From Psychrobium sp. MM17-31 (GTDB lineage: Bacteria > Pseudomonadota > Gammaproteobacteria > Enterobacterales > Psychrobiaceae): 64,000 nucleotides of DNA. Location of the stretch: the NCBI RefSeq assembly GCF_022347785.1, contig NZ_JAKRGA010000002.1, positions 682,001-746,000 on the forward strand. Direction: 5' to 3'. The notes under the pieces are model-generated. The model did not search any database and was not told the origin of the DNA. It saw only the letters and a program-made list of their open reading frames with translations. Position 1 is the first letter of the stretch. The number at the start of each line of letters is the position of its first letter. Of the stretch, positions 45,910-54,610 are shown piece by piece. Position numbers and translations under genes: made by a program.

Positions 45910-47592
45910 ATGGCGGTAGTCAGTATATCCAAACAGCTCCTCAATAAAGTCTTGTTAGCTTATGTCTTGCTGACAATGACAGTGATGGGCGTGCAAGTAC
46001 TGTTTAGTTACATGTCGGTTAAAAATGATATCAACGCCGAATTAAAGCAGCTAAAGCACACAATTGACGATAGTTTAAGCCAAGCAATTTGGGAGTTAAA
46101 TGATCCACAAATCGATGCCATTGGCAAAGGCTTGTCTGACATGAAACTTGTGCAGGCCGTTTTAGTCATCGATGAATATGGCGTTACTCGCTATCGCAGC
46201 GGTTTAAATAGTGATGACGATATTATTCAAAATACTTTTGAAATAGGCAAAATCGTTGAATTCCAAGATTATTTTGGATTTCATGGCGATTTAACATACG
46301 GTATCAATGATATAAATACCAACAACAAAGGTCATGATGTAGGCACCATTACCATTCTGTCTAATTATTCCAATATTTACTCAGCAGTCATCGTTCAAAC
46401 CATGTTTCCAATGATCGGTGCATTATTTAGTATTTTCCTGATCAGTTACGTTATCAAACGTTTATTCCACAATTTACTAACCACCCCTTTAGAAATGCTC
46501 AGCTATGGTATTAGTCGCATTAACTTAACCAATCTCAATCAATCAAAATTAGATCCACCCAGTGGTCAAAACGACGAGTTAAGCGTGCTAACCGATTCGT
46601 TTAACTTGCTACTCGACAAGCTCAACGAATACAAAGACAATTTAGAGCAAGCGCAAAGTGAGCTGGTGGACGCCAATCGACGCCTCGATAAACAGAACTT
46701 ATTTTTAGAGCAAGAGGTCACCAAAAAGACCTCCACCTTGAGTCAAGCAAACCAAGAGCTCGCCAATCAAAAAGCAGAGCTAGAAGAGAGCGAAAAAGAA
46801 TTACGCCATTCTCTCGCGCAACTAACCCAAACTCAAAATCAGCTGGTACAGTCTGAAAAAATGGCATCGTTGGGAAGCTTAGTTGCTGGTATTTCTCATG
46901 AAATTAACACGCCAGTTGGCATCGGTGTTACCGCTGTAACTTATTTGTCTGAATGCGTTTCAACGCTCTCTCAAGAGATTGATAATAAAACGCTAACCCA
47001 AACCAAGATGAAAACCTTTATTAGCGATGCTAATCACAGCTGCCATTTATTAACGTCTAACCTCAATAAAGCCTCACAGCTGATTCAGAGCTTCAAAGAC
47101 ATCGCCGTCGATCAAACCAGTGAGGCCATTCGCGATGTCAACTTAGTTTCTTACCTCAATGAAGTGATTACTTCACTGCAACCTAAGCTCAAGCGCACTC
47201 AGCACAAAATTGAAGTATTTGGCGATGAAGACATCGTATTGCACTGTCGCGCTGGTGCACTGTCGCAAATGTTTACCAACCTCATTTTAAACTCAATAGT
47301 CCATGCCTTTGATGGCATTGATAAAGGCGTGATGACATTTGAATTCAAGGTTGATAGCGATACGGTTTACATCAATTACAAAGACAACGGCAATGGTATC
47401 AGCGAAGATAATCTCGCCATGTTATTTGAGCCTTTCTTCACCACCAAACGAGGCCAAGGCGGCAGCGGATTAGGCACCCATATTTTGTATAACATTGTCA
47501 CTCAATCATTTAATGGTGAAATTAGCGCCCGCAGTGCTGCCGGCGAAGGATTAGAATACGCCATTAGCTTTCCCATCAAACAACAAAATTAA
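45910..47592 (+). CDS. Orphan membrane sensor histidine kinase
   Basis: This 560-residue kinase has TM1 at about residues 10-32, a periplasmic sensor region of about 130 residues (includes SQAIWELNDPQIDAIGKGLS) and TM2 near 160-180. Next come a HAMP-like linker with the motif LSVLTDSFNLLLDKLNEYKD and a coiled coil (about 245-315). The transmitter follows: H-box LGSLVAGISHEINTPVGIGV, N-box MFTNLILNSIVHAFDG, G1 DNGNGISEDNLA, and the C-terminal GGSGLGTHILYNIV. The start is ATG 45910, with AAGG upstream; GTG and TTG codons precede it. Its catalytic part resembles the kinase near phoU. No response regulator is adjacent. Confidence 0.88.
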   Translation: MAVVSISKQLLNKVLLAYVLLTMTVMGVQVLFSYMSVKNDINAELKQLKHTIDDSLSQAIWELNDPQIDAIGKGLSDMKLVQAVLVIDEYGVTRYRSGLNSDDDIIQNTFEIGKIVEFQDYFGFHGDLTYGINDINTNNKGHDVGTITILSNYSNIYSAVIVQTMFPMIGALFSIFLISYVIKRLFHNLLTTPLEMLSYGISRINLTNLNQSKLDPPSGQNDELSVLTDSFNLLLDKLNEYKDNLEQAQSELVDANRRLDKQNLFLEQEVTKKTSTLSQANQELANQKAELEESEKELRHSLAQLTQTQNQLVQSEKMASLGSLVAGISHEINTPVGIGVTAVTYLSECVSTLSQEIDNKTLTQTKMKTFISDANHSCHLLTSNLNKASQLIQSFKDIAVDQTSEAIRDVNLVSYLNEVITSLQPKLKRTQHKIEVFGDEDIVLHCRAGALSQMFTNLILNSIVHAFDGIDKGVMTFEFKVDSDTVYINYKDNGNGISEDNLAMLFEPFFTTKRGQGGSGLGTHILYNIVTQSFNGEISARSAAGEGLEYAISFPIKQQN

Positions 47593-47665
47593 AAAAGTTT
47601 CATTGCCCCGCAGCGATGTTTTACATAAACTCGCTGCCATTATCTCCTAAAGTAAGTGACCTATT

Positions 47666-48583
47666 ATGTGGTTTAAAAACCTGATTGTTTATCGCCTTTC
47701 TAACCCAATCGATTTGACTGAAGACGAGCTAGAAACTCGTTTAGAAGAGTTTGCCTACCGCCCTTGTACTAGCCAAGAAAAAAGTAAGTACGGTTGGTCT
47801 AAGCCAATGGGCAAACACGGCGAGTCACTACTGCATGTGACCAATGGCAACATTTTGTTATGTGCTAAAAAAGAAGACAAAATGCTACCAGCTTCTGTGG
47901 TTAAAGAAGCTTTAGATGAAAAAGTAGAACAAATTGAGTCGGAAACAGGCCGCCCGGTTAAGAAGAAAGAAAAAGATGCGTTAAAAGAAGAAATTGAGCA
48001 TCGACTATTACCACGAGCGTTCTCTCGCATGGGCACGACATTCGCCTACATTGCACCGAAGATGGGACTGATTGTGGTTGATGCATCAAGCCACAACAAA
48101 GCCGAAGATTTATTAGCACTGCTGCGTAAATCTATTGGCTCGCTTGCTGTATTACCAGTACAAAGTAAAGCGGCCGTTGAGCAAACGATGACAGATTGGC
48201 TACAAAATGAAACTTCTACTCATCCGTTTGAGCTGTTAGAAGAAGCTGAGCTAAAAAGCCCATTAGAAGGCGGCCCAATTATTCGTTGTAAGAATCAAGA
48301 CTTGATTTGCAACGAGTTAAAAGCACACATCGAAAACGGTATGTTTGTGGTTAAAGCGGCCATGCAATACGCAGAATCTCTAACCTTTGTCCTCAACGAA
48401 GATCTAACCATAAAACGCGTTAAATTTACCGATGTGGTAATGGAGCAAAAAGAAGACCAAGACAAAGACGATAGAGCTGCTTGTTTTGACGCCGACTTTG
48501 CGATTATGACGGGAGAGTTTGAGCAATTTATTCCTGCACTACTCGATCTATTAGGTGGTGAAGAGCAAACTGTTAGCGAATAG
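47666..48583 (+). CDS. rdgC: Recombination-associated protein RdgC
   Basis: RdgC forms a ring around duplex DNA and modulates RecA. The 305 residues match E. coli RdgC in length and key segments: MWFKNLIVYRLSNPIDLTED at the start, KYGWSKPMGKHGESLLHVTN, and LLPRAFSRMGTTFAYIAPKM. The C-terminal DADFAIMTGEFEQFIPALLD is typical. It is convergent with the M61 peptidase gene across repeat copy C. Confidence 0.96.
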   Translation: MWFKNLIVYRLSNPIDLTEDELETRLEEFAYRPCTSQEKSKYGWSKPMGKHGESLLHVTNGNILLCAKKEDKMLPASVVKEALDEKVEQIESETGRPVKKKEKDALKEEIEHRLLPRAFSRMGTTFAYIAPKMGLIVVDASSHNKAEDLLALLRKSIGSLAVLPVQSKAAVEQTMTDWLQNETSTHPFELLEEAELKSPLEGGPIIRCKNQDLICNELKAHIENGMFVVKAAMQYAESLTFVLNEDLTIKRVKFTDVVMEQKEDQDKDDRAACFDADFAIMTGEFEQFIPALLDLLGGEEQTVSE

Positions 48584-48589
48584 TTTTCT

Positions 48590-48924
48590 TCTCGCCGCTT
48601 TTACCTTCGATGGCACAGCGGTAGTCAGAATATATCGGCTCCTTGCCATTGCCTACATGGATGTAGGTACTTGGACTTTGCAGGAGCATAAAGTCTGTGC
48701 CTACATGGATGTAGGTACTTAGAAAATGTCCGGAACAATTTTCTGCCCTGGCATCGCCCGATTGCTTACATGGATGTAAGTACATAGATTTTCAGGAGTC
48801 CAAAATCTTGACCGTTCATCCTCGGCTCTGGCTCCTGCTTCGCCCTACCTCCTAAGTCCATTTAGTCGTGAACATATCGGCTCCTTGCCATCCATGGCAT
48901 CGCCCGATACCGTTCATCCTGAAC
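48590..48924. repeat. Mosaic intergenic repeat, copy C, with three palindromes
   Basis: This is the longest copy of the repeat family. It contains three 16-bp palindromes: CCTACATGGATGTAGG at 48652-48667 and 48700-48715, and CTTACATGGATGTAAG at 48765-48780. The third differs from the others by a paired change that keeps the stem. It also holds the 60-bp unit at 48814-48873 and the 44-bp unit at 48877-48920 shared with copy B, and a GAGCATAAAG phrase shared with copy A. No protein is convincingly encoded. Confidence 0.85.
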
Positions 48925-48926
48925 AT

Positions 48927-48962
48927 AAAAAAACGCGGTTGAATTGGTTCAACCGCGTTTTT
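48927..48962. terminator. Bidirectional terminator between rdgC and the M61 peptidase gene
   Basis: AAACGCGGTTGAA and TTCAACCGCGTTT form a perfect 13-bp stem with a 4-base loop, flanked by A and T tracts on both sides. Confidence 0.92.
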
Positions 48963-48982
48963 CATATCAATTAATATAAATA

Positions 48983-50764
48983 CTACTTCTTCTTCGGTAC
49001 TTCTAACTCAACACCACGCCAAGCTTTGTAAAACGCTTTTTGTTTGTTAGTCGGATTTTTCACAACGCGGATCATTGGCTTCTTATCTTTCTTCGCTGTT
49101 AGGGTCAGAGTTTTCTCAACCAAACGATCACGTCTAAATAGTGACAATGTTACTTCTTCGCCAACTTTGTATTGAGCTAGGCGAGTTTTAAGGCTGCCTT
49201 GAGTCACTTTCAAACCATTAATTGCAACGATTTGATCGCCAGTATTTAAACCCGCTTTCCACGCCGCAGAATCAGCGTAAACACGTGACAGTGTTAACAA
49301 ACCGTCTTTGTTGTAGCTAGAGAAACCAGTAGTTGAAATCTCTTTCGCAGTCTTTGGATAAACAAACTCAAGACCAGCTTTGGCTAACAATTTATCAAAA
49401 TCAATCGTTAGTGGAGAATCGATATTCTGCTGCCACCACTTCTCATAACTCTTGCCTGTTAAGTCAAAAGCGATTTTCTTCATATCTTGAGAATTAAACG
49501 GTTTTGGCAAACGATGACGCTTAAATAACTCACCGTGTAACTCGCTATAACCCGCTTTTAGACCCGAGTCAGATAACAGTTGAAAATCCATCGCAAGCGA
49601 AGCCATGTAACCTTCTGAATAGATATTTACACTGTTGTTTGTCGCAAAATCACCTGGTAATGCAATCCAGCTTTCGTGACTAGATGCCGCAACAGACTGA
49701 ACTTTACGGCCAGGCTTTTTGATATGACCATCAATTCGACGCGCCAGAATATCGAAGAACTCTTTTTGCTTCATCAGCTTCGATTGCTGCAGCAAATGCT
49801 CTTGGAAGTAGCTGGTTGAACCTTCTGACACCCACAGTAGATCAGTGTAGTTTTCACGCTGATAATCATATTCAGCCACGCCTTTCGGACGATAAGCTTT
49901 TACATTCCACGTATGTACGAACTCATGTGCAGCTGTATTTAAGAAACTCAAATATTGCTTACGCGGCGCAAAGGTAAAGCGTTTACGCTGAATAACTGTT
50001 GAATTTAAGTGCTCAGTTGCACCGCGCGCGTCGGTTGTCGCATGAACCATAAAGACGTAGTTATCAAATGGGTAGCCCTGCCAAATATTCTGACTCGATT
50101 TAACCATTTGTTGTAAATCTTTAGCCATTTTAGGTGCGTCGTAGTTACCTTCGCCCCAAATCACTAACTGATAATCTTTGCCGTCTTCTTTAAAATCGAA
50201 CACTTGGCTAATACCAGTTTCAATTGGCGAGTCCACTAACACATCGTAGTTATCTGCCACGAACTGATGTGCACCAGTGCGTTCCATTCCAGCATAACTC
50301 TTCCACGTTTCTGGCACGTCTAAAGTTACACGAATGTCTTCTTTACGACGCTTAGGATCATACATAAATACGCCTGTCGCATCTAAATAAGCATGGCTGT
50401 CATCGATGTGACGAGTACGTGTACCTAGATCGTTTGCATATACCGTATAGCTAATCGTAATTTCGCTTTTAGACGGGTTCTCAATCACCCAAGTCGCTTT
50501 GTCAGTATGATCAAAAGCAAGCTCATTGCCTTTACTATCAGTGGCTTTAAAGTGACGAACACCGTTAGCAAGGTCCAAAATCTTGTATTTACCTGTACGC
50601 CAAGCTGGCATCATGACACTTGGCATTTCACTGCCAGCTGGTAGCGTCATCGTTACTTTACCAACGTGATGGTCAGGTTTAGTTAAATCAATCTTGTAGT
50701 CAACTGTCGCATTAGCGCCAAAACACGCTAGCATTAAACTACTTAAAGCTAGTTTTTTAATCAT
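48983..50764 (-). CDS. M61-family metallopeptidase with PDZ domain
   Basis: This 593-residue exported peptidase of the glycyl aminopeptidase (M61) family has a signal peptide ending FGANA, then an N-terminal beta domain (residues 20-190). The catalytic gluzincin core carries HEFVHTWNVKAYRPKGV (two zinc His and the catalytic Glu) and DLLWVSEGSTSYF (third ligand Glu). A C-terminal PDZ domain (about 480-565) includes ADSAAWKAGLNTGDQIVAIN. It is likely periplasmic. Single gene, ended by the bidirectional hairpin. Confidence 0.93.
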   Translation of the reverse strand: MIKKLALSSLMLACFGANATVDYKIDLTKPDHHVGKVTMTLPAGSEMPSVMMPAWRTGKYKILDLANGVRHFKATDSKGNELAFDHTDKATWVIENPSKSEITISYTVYANDLGTRTRHIDDSHAYLDATGVFMYDPKRRKEDIRVTLDVPETWKSYAGMERTGAHQFVADNYDVLVDSPIETGISQVFDFKEDGKDYQLVIWGEGNYDAPKMAKDLQQMVKSSQNIWQGYPFDNYVFMVHATTDARGATEHLNSTVIQRKRFTFAPRKQYLSFLNTAAHEFVHTWNVKAYRPKGVAEYDYQRENYTDLLWVSEGSTSYFQEHLLQQSKLMKQKEFFDILARRIDGHIKKPGRKVQSVAASSHESWIALPGDFATNNSVNIYSEGYMASLAMDFQLLSDSGLKAGYSELHGELFKRHRLPKPFNSQDMKKIAFDLTGKSYEKWWQQNIDSPLTIDFDKLLAKAGLEFVYPKTAKEISTTGFSSYNKDGLLTLSRVYADSAAWKAGLNTGDQIVAINGLKVTQGSLKTRLAQYKVGEEVTLSLFRRDRLVEKTLTLTAKKDKKPMIRVVKNPTNKQKAFYKAWRGVELEVPKKK

Positions 50765-50909
50765 TTTATTATCTTTGTTGTGATGGGAATAAGGCGACGA
50801 AGAGTATAAACTATCCGTCGATTACTTTTAATCCCTGTAAAAGTAACAAGGTGTTATTTTCTTTCGGGGTCTTGTCATTATCGACTTCACATTAGAGTGA
50901 TTTATTTAA

Positions 50910-53099
50910 ATGAATTTGAAAGCTTTATTTTATATTTGCAAAACTCTACTAATCAGTATTTTCTTTCTATTGTCCTCTACGGCGACGGCAGCTGACGATG
51001 CAGTGACGACTCGCCTATTGTTCGCAGAAGACGAAGCTGTCGTTCAAAAATATCGAGCCCTTTCCAAAGAAGAACAAAAGCAGTGGGCTACGGAGCTCCA
51101 ACAAAGCCTCTCCGATACAACCCTGCCGCAGCTATTAGTTATTTCAGCCCATTATTACGAAACGGGTCAGTATAAATTAGCCAAAAAATCCATTGACCAA
51201 TTGCTTGAACAAACCGTTGATTCGACACCGCTAGTGATTACGGCCAATGCATGGTTTTTAAATAGCATGAATACCGCTATTGGCCTCGATCAGTTTGATG
51301 GTTCGGTAGCAGTATTTGAAAAAACAGTTGCTACTTTAAATCGCGTCAGCGATATTGAAGAACAACAACAGTTGTTAGAGCTAGCTATCGTCGCCAAATA
51401 CCGCTTGGGCTCGCTATTACTATTTCTCAAGAAAACAGAACGCGCTAAATCCTATATTCAAGAAGCTATCGCATTAGCTCACAAAGCCCCAGATAGACGC
51501 TATCTAATTACGCCAATTCTCGAGTTAGCAAAATATTACATCGCAACAGGCGAGCAACAACAAGCAGAGCAGCAACTGATTGAGTCTTATGATATAGCGC
51601 TAGCAACTAAAAGCGCTCGCAGAGCGGATATTTTACATCAGCTGTCTCGTTATTATCGCAAGAATAAACGCTATGATTTAGCCATTGAATACGCCACTCG
51701 CTCTCTAAAATATCGCGAAGAGTACTTAGATAGATTCACCTACTTGCCGGAAGCTTATAACAACCTAGCTATAGCCTATGAAGAGTCTGGCGATCTGAAC
51801 TCTGCCTTGGTGCACTATTTAAATTCGATAAAAATTTTAGAAGGTAAAACCGGTTATCATTATTTAGCCCTCGCCACCCACAACACTGGGCTCATTTATC
51901 AAAAGCAGAAAAAATTTAAGCTTGCACTCGACTATTTACTCGACGCGAATAAACATTTTCTAGCGATGGGACACAATTACTTTTTAATGTCTAACCATCT
52001 AAGCCTCGCAGAGGTTTACTTCTCTCAAGACGACTTTTCAAATACGATAAAATATGGTGAATTAGCACTAGCTGCTGCCACTAAACACAATCAACGCGCT
52101 GTTGAATTTGATGCGTTGCGTTATTTAAGTAAGTCTTATTTAGAAACTAAAGCATTCGAAAAATCTGCGGCATACTATCAACGCTACTCGGTTTACCAAA
52201 ATGACGACAAAGAAAAGCTAGAAGAGAAACTGGCACAAAAAAATTCATCCGCCGTCACCGATAATGCCGCGCTAAAAGCCAACCTATATGAAGTAAAAAG
52301 TGAACTGAATGCAGAAAAGCTCATCACAGCTCAACAAGCACGCAGTATCTCTAATAGAACTCAATTACTTTATTTAATGGTGGCAATTGCAATTACCTGC
52401 TTTGCGATTTATCTGCGTACCAAACGACTATCCAAACGATGGAAAGCCCAAAATAATTTAGATAAAGCAACCCAAGTTACCTATTTGCACAATGAACAAA
52501 TATTGCTATCCACCATTAACAAGGAGTTTATTGGTCACAGTAATATTTTCGCACTAAAACTACCTTTGCTAACTCAGTTACCTGATGTGATGGATATTGA
52601 ACAGGCACAAGCGTTTAAAATTCACCTAATGGAACAACTAAGTAGCTTTATTGAGCGACCACTTTACAAGATCAGTGAAGATACTTTCGTCTTTGCAAAA
52701 ACGCCTCCTGCAGAGCAATCTGTTGGCCAACGATTTGATGTACTAATTAGTTACTACTTAACACTAATCCCACAAGAACTTAATGACCTAGCTTCTCAGC
52801 ATTGTATTATGCTCGGCGGGATCAGCAGAAAACCAACAGATAAAGCAGTAAATCTGATCCAAGCCAAAAACATGATCAACCTTTCGCTAACAGCATTAAG
52901 CGCGGTTAAGCAGCATCAAACATGGGAAGCTAAAAATAACTGGCTCATGCTCACCGAGAAAGAAAATAGCAGCACCACTATGTTTACTTGTCCGTCGCGC
53001 AAAGAGTGGTTACAACTAATCAATAATCATATGTTGACGGTAGAGAGTGGATTAGATCAAGATATAGATTGGCTAAACGTGCCACACTATGACCAATAA
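50910..53099 (+). CDS. Membrane TPR protein with degenerate GGDEF-like domain
   Basis: This is a 729-residue protein with a signal peptide (to about 28) and a periplasmic part made of TPR-like repeats (about 60-430; for example YLPEAYNNLAIAYEESGDLN and YLALATHNTGLIYQKQKKFK). A coiled coil and one membrane helix (about 486-503, LYLMVAIAITCFAIYLR) follow. The cytoplasmic tail of about 200 residues has the spacing of a GGDEF domain. LYKISEDTFVFA takes the place of the active-site loop, and CIMLGGISRKPTDKAVNLIQ that of the final strand and helix. Catalysis is therefore excluded. It lies 2 bp upstream of an intact GGDEF gene and may regulate it. Confidence 0.72.
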   Translation: MNLKALFYICKTLLISIFFLLSSTATAADDAVTTRLLFAEDEAVVQKYRALSKEEQKQWATELQQSLSDTTLPQLLVISAHYYETGQYKLAKKSIDQLLEQTVDSTPLVITANAWFLNSMNTAIGLDQFDGSVAVFEKTVATLNRVSDIEEQQQLLELAIVAKYRLGSLLLFLKKTERAKSYIQEAIALAHKAPDRRYLITPILELAKYYIATGEQQQAEQQLIESYDIALATKSARRADILHQLSRYYRKNKRYDLAIEYATRSLKYREEYLDRFTYLPEAYNNLAIAYEESGDLNSALVHYLNSIKILEGKTGYHYLALATHNTGLIYQKQKKFKLALDYLLDANKHFLAMGHNYFLMSNHLSLAEVYFSQDDFSNTIKYGELALAAATKHNQRAVEFDALRYLSKSYLETKAFEKSAAYYQRYSVYQNDDKEKLEEKLAQKNSSAVTDNAALKANLYEVKSELNAEKLITAQQARSISNRTQLLYLMVAIAITCFAIYLRTKRLSKRWKAQNNLDKATQVTYLHNEQILLSTINKEFIGHSNIFALKLPLLTQLPDVMDIEQAQAFKIHLMEQLSSFIERPLYKISEDTFVFAKTPPAEQSVGQRFDVLISYYLTLIPQELNDLASQHCIMLGGISRKPTDKAVNLIQAKNMINLSLTALSAVKQHQTWEAKNNWLMLTEKENSSTTMFTCPSRKEWLQLINNHMLTVESGLDQDIDWLNVPHYDQ

Positions 53100-53101
53100 T
53101 A

Positions 53102-54520
53102 ATGACTTTTTGTAAAACACCTATGCTTGAACAGCTGCTGACTCAATTACAGTATTTAATGAAACAATCTCCTCAGTTTGATGAGGAGATGTTAAAGCTC
53201 ATATTTAAAGAAAATAGTCTTGGTGATATCACTGTTGATAGCGCCGCATTAAAAGCACAATTATTGCAGTATATTGAGGCTAAACAGACGGAACAGTCGC
53301 AACAGAAACACACTGTAGAAGAAGTATCACAAGCATTGCCATCAGCTCCCAAATTAGCTGTTGAAGACGGCAACTCTTTACAGCTTATTATTGGCAACCT
53401 TGAGAGTTTCGCCGACTTTTATGCGCAAACATCAACCCAACTCGCCAGCGAATTAGGTGAAGAAAAAGCGCAACAACTAGAATTAATCACGACCCATAAA
53501 GAGAACCTGACCCATCTTTATGAAACCATTGATATTAACTACCAGCTGCATTCTGCCTTAAATGAACTCGCGGCGGCATTAACCTCAATTGAAACCACCG
53601 AGCAGTTGCTAGGCAATGTCGAAGAAGTCATTGCCCTACTTCTAAAGAGCATGCTCAGTGAAAAAGAGCAATCGAAGTTTTTTGTCAAAGATATCCAACA
53701 GGAAATTGACGACTTAAAAGCCATCAATCAACAAACTGATGATATCAACCGCTCAGGTCAAAAACAGCATCAACAGTGGGATAAAACCGCTAGTCGTAAT
53801 CTCAATAACCTCAATCAGTTATCTGGTAGATTAGCGCTAAACGAATCAGATGCTAAGGCAATGAATAATGAAGTGGCCTTGCTAAAAGAATCATTAGCCG
53901 AGAAAACTGTAATTGATGAGAAACTATTTGCACTGCAACAAAAGCAAATCGAAAAGCTAACTAAAAAACTAGAGCAGACCGAACAAGAAGCCTCGACTTA
54001 TCATTCGCAACTCGTTGAACAGCGTCTCATTAACATGCAAGATTCGCTAACTAAACTGCCAAATCGCAAAGCGCTTGAACAGAAGTTTGAGGCGAATTTC
54101 ACCGCCGCCAAACAATCTAATCAATCGCTGTGGGTAGCTGTAGCTGACATTGACCATTTTAAATCCATTAACGATAACTACGGCCACAGCGCCGGAGATA
54201 AAACGCTGCAAGTTATCGCTAGCGCGCTAAGTAATTCCATCCGCGATAGTGAATTCATTGCGCGTTATGGCGGTGAAGAATTCGTGCTGCTCATTCCTGA
54301 TTTACCGCAAAATGCCATCACCAATGTCTTAAACCGCGTGCGCGAGCGAATTAAATCGATCCCGTTTAAGTTTAAAGACAAAAAAGTGCAAATCACGGTG
54401 TCGATTGGTGCAACCAAAATCAAAGCCACAGACAGCAATCGTCAAGTGAGCTTCGATCGCGCCGATAAAGCCCTTTATCAAGCCAAGCGCCAAGGGCGTG
54501 ATCGGGTCATTATTTACTAA
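53102..54520 (+). CDS. Coiled-coil GGDEF diguanylate cyclase
   Basis: This 472-residue cytoplasmic protein has an N-terminal helical region (about 1-300) with long Gln/Glu/Leu-rich coiled coils and no known sensor domain. The C-terminal GGDEF domain has DSLTKLPNRKALEQKFEANF, DIDHFKSINDNYGHSAGDKT and the intact active-site loop RYGGEEFVLLIPD (about residue 388). No RxxD inhibitory site is evident five residues ahead of the loop (the sequence there is RDSEFIARY). It is presumably activated by oligomerisation through its helices or by the upstream membrane TPR protein, whose stop is 2 bp away. Confidence 0.92.
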   Translation: MTFCKTPMLEQLLTQLQYLMKQSPQFDEEMLKLIFKENSLGDITVDSAALKAQLLQYIEAKQTEQSQQKHTVEEVSQALPSAPKLAVEDGNSLQLIIGNLESFADFYAQTSTQLASELGEEKAQQLELITTHKENLTHLYETIDINYQLHSALNELAAALTSIETTEQLLGNVEEVIALLLKSMLSEKEQSKFFVKDIQQEIDDLKAINQQTDDINRSGQKQHQQWDKTASRNLNNLNQLSGRLALNESDAKAMNNEVALLKESLAEKTVIDEKLFALQQKQIEKLTKKLEQTEQEASTYHSQLVEQRLINMQDSLTKLPNRKALEQKFEANFTAAKQSNQSLWVAVADIDHFKSINDNYGHSAGDKTLQVIASALSNSIRDSEFIARYGGEEFVLLIPDLPQNAITNVLNRVRERIKSIPFKFKDKKVQITVSIGATKIKATDSNRQVSFDRADKALYQAKRQGRDRVIIY

Positions 54521-54543
54521 TCACCATCAATGATGCTAAGTTA

Positions 54544-54579
54544 AAGGTAAGCCAATCAAACGCTTACCTTTTCTTTTTT
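54544..54579 (+). terminator. Terminator after the GGDEF gene
   Basis: AAGGTAAGC and GCTTACCTT form a 9-bp stem with a 9-base loop, followed by TTCTTTTTT. It ends the TPR-GGDEF operon. Confidence 0.9.
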
Positions 54580-54610
54580 GTGATTGGCAATCGAGTCACA
54601 AGGAGTGTCT

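Noticed and set aside
48652-48780. Possible CRISPR array
   Set aside because: Three short palindromes recur, but spacing is irregular, the repeats are only 16 bp, the in-between sequence matches other intergenic copies, and no cas gene is near.
48573-48785. A 70-residue open frame on the minus strand covering repeat copy C
   Set aside because: The repeated STYIHVG segments are only the translation of the three palindromes. No start signal and no protein-like composition.
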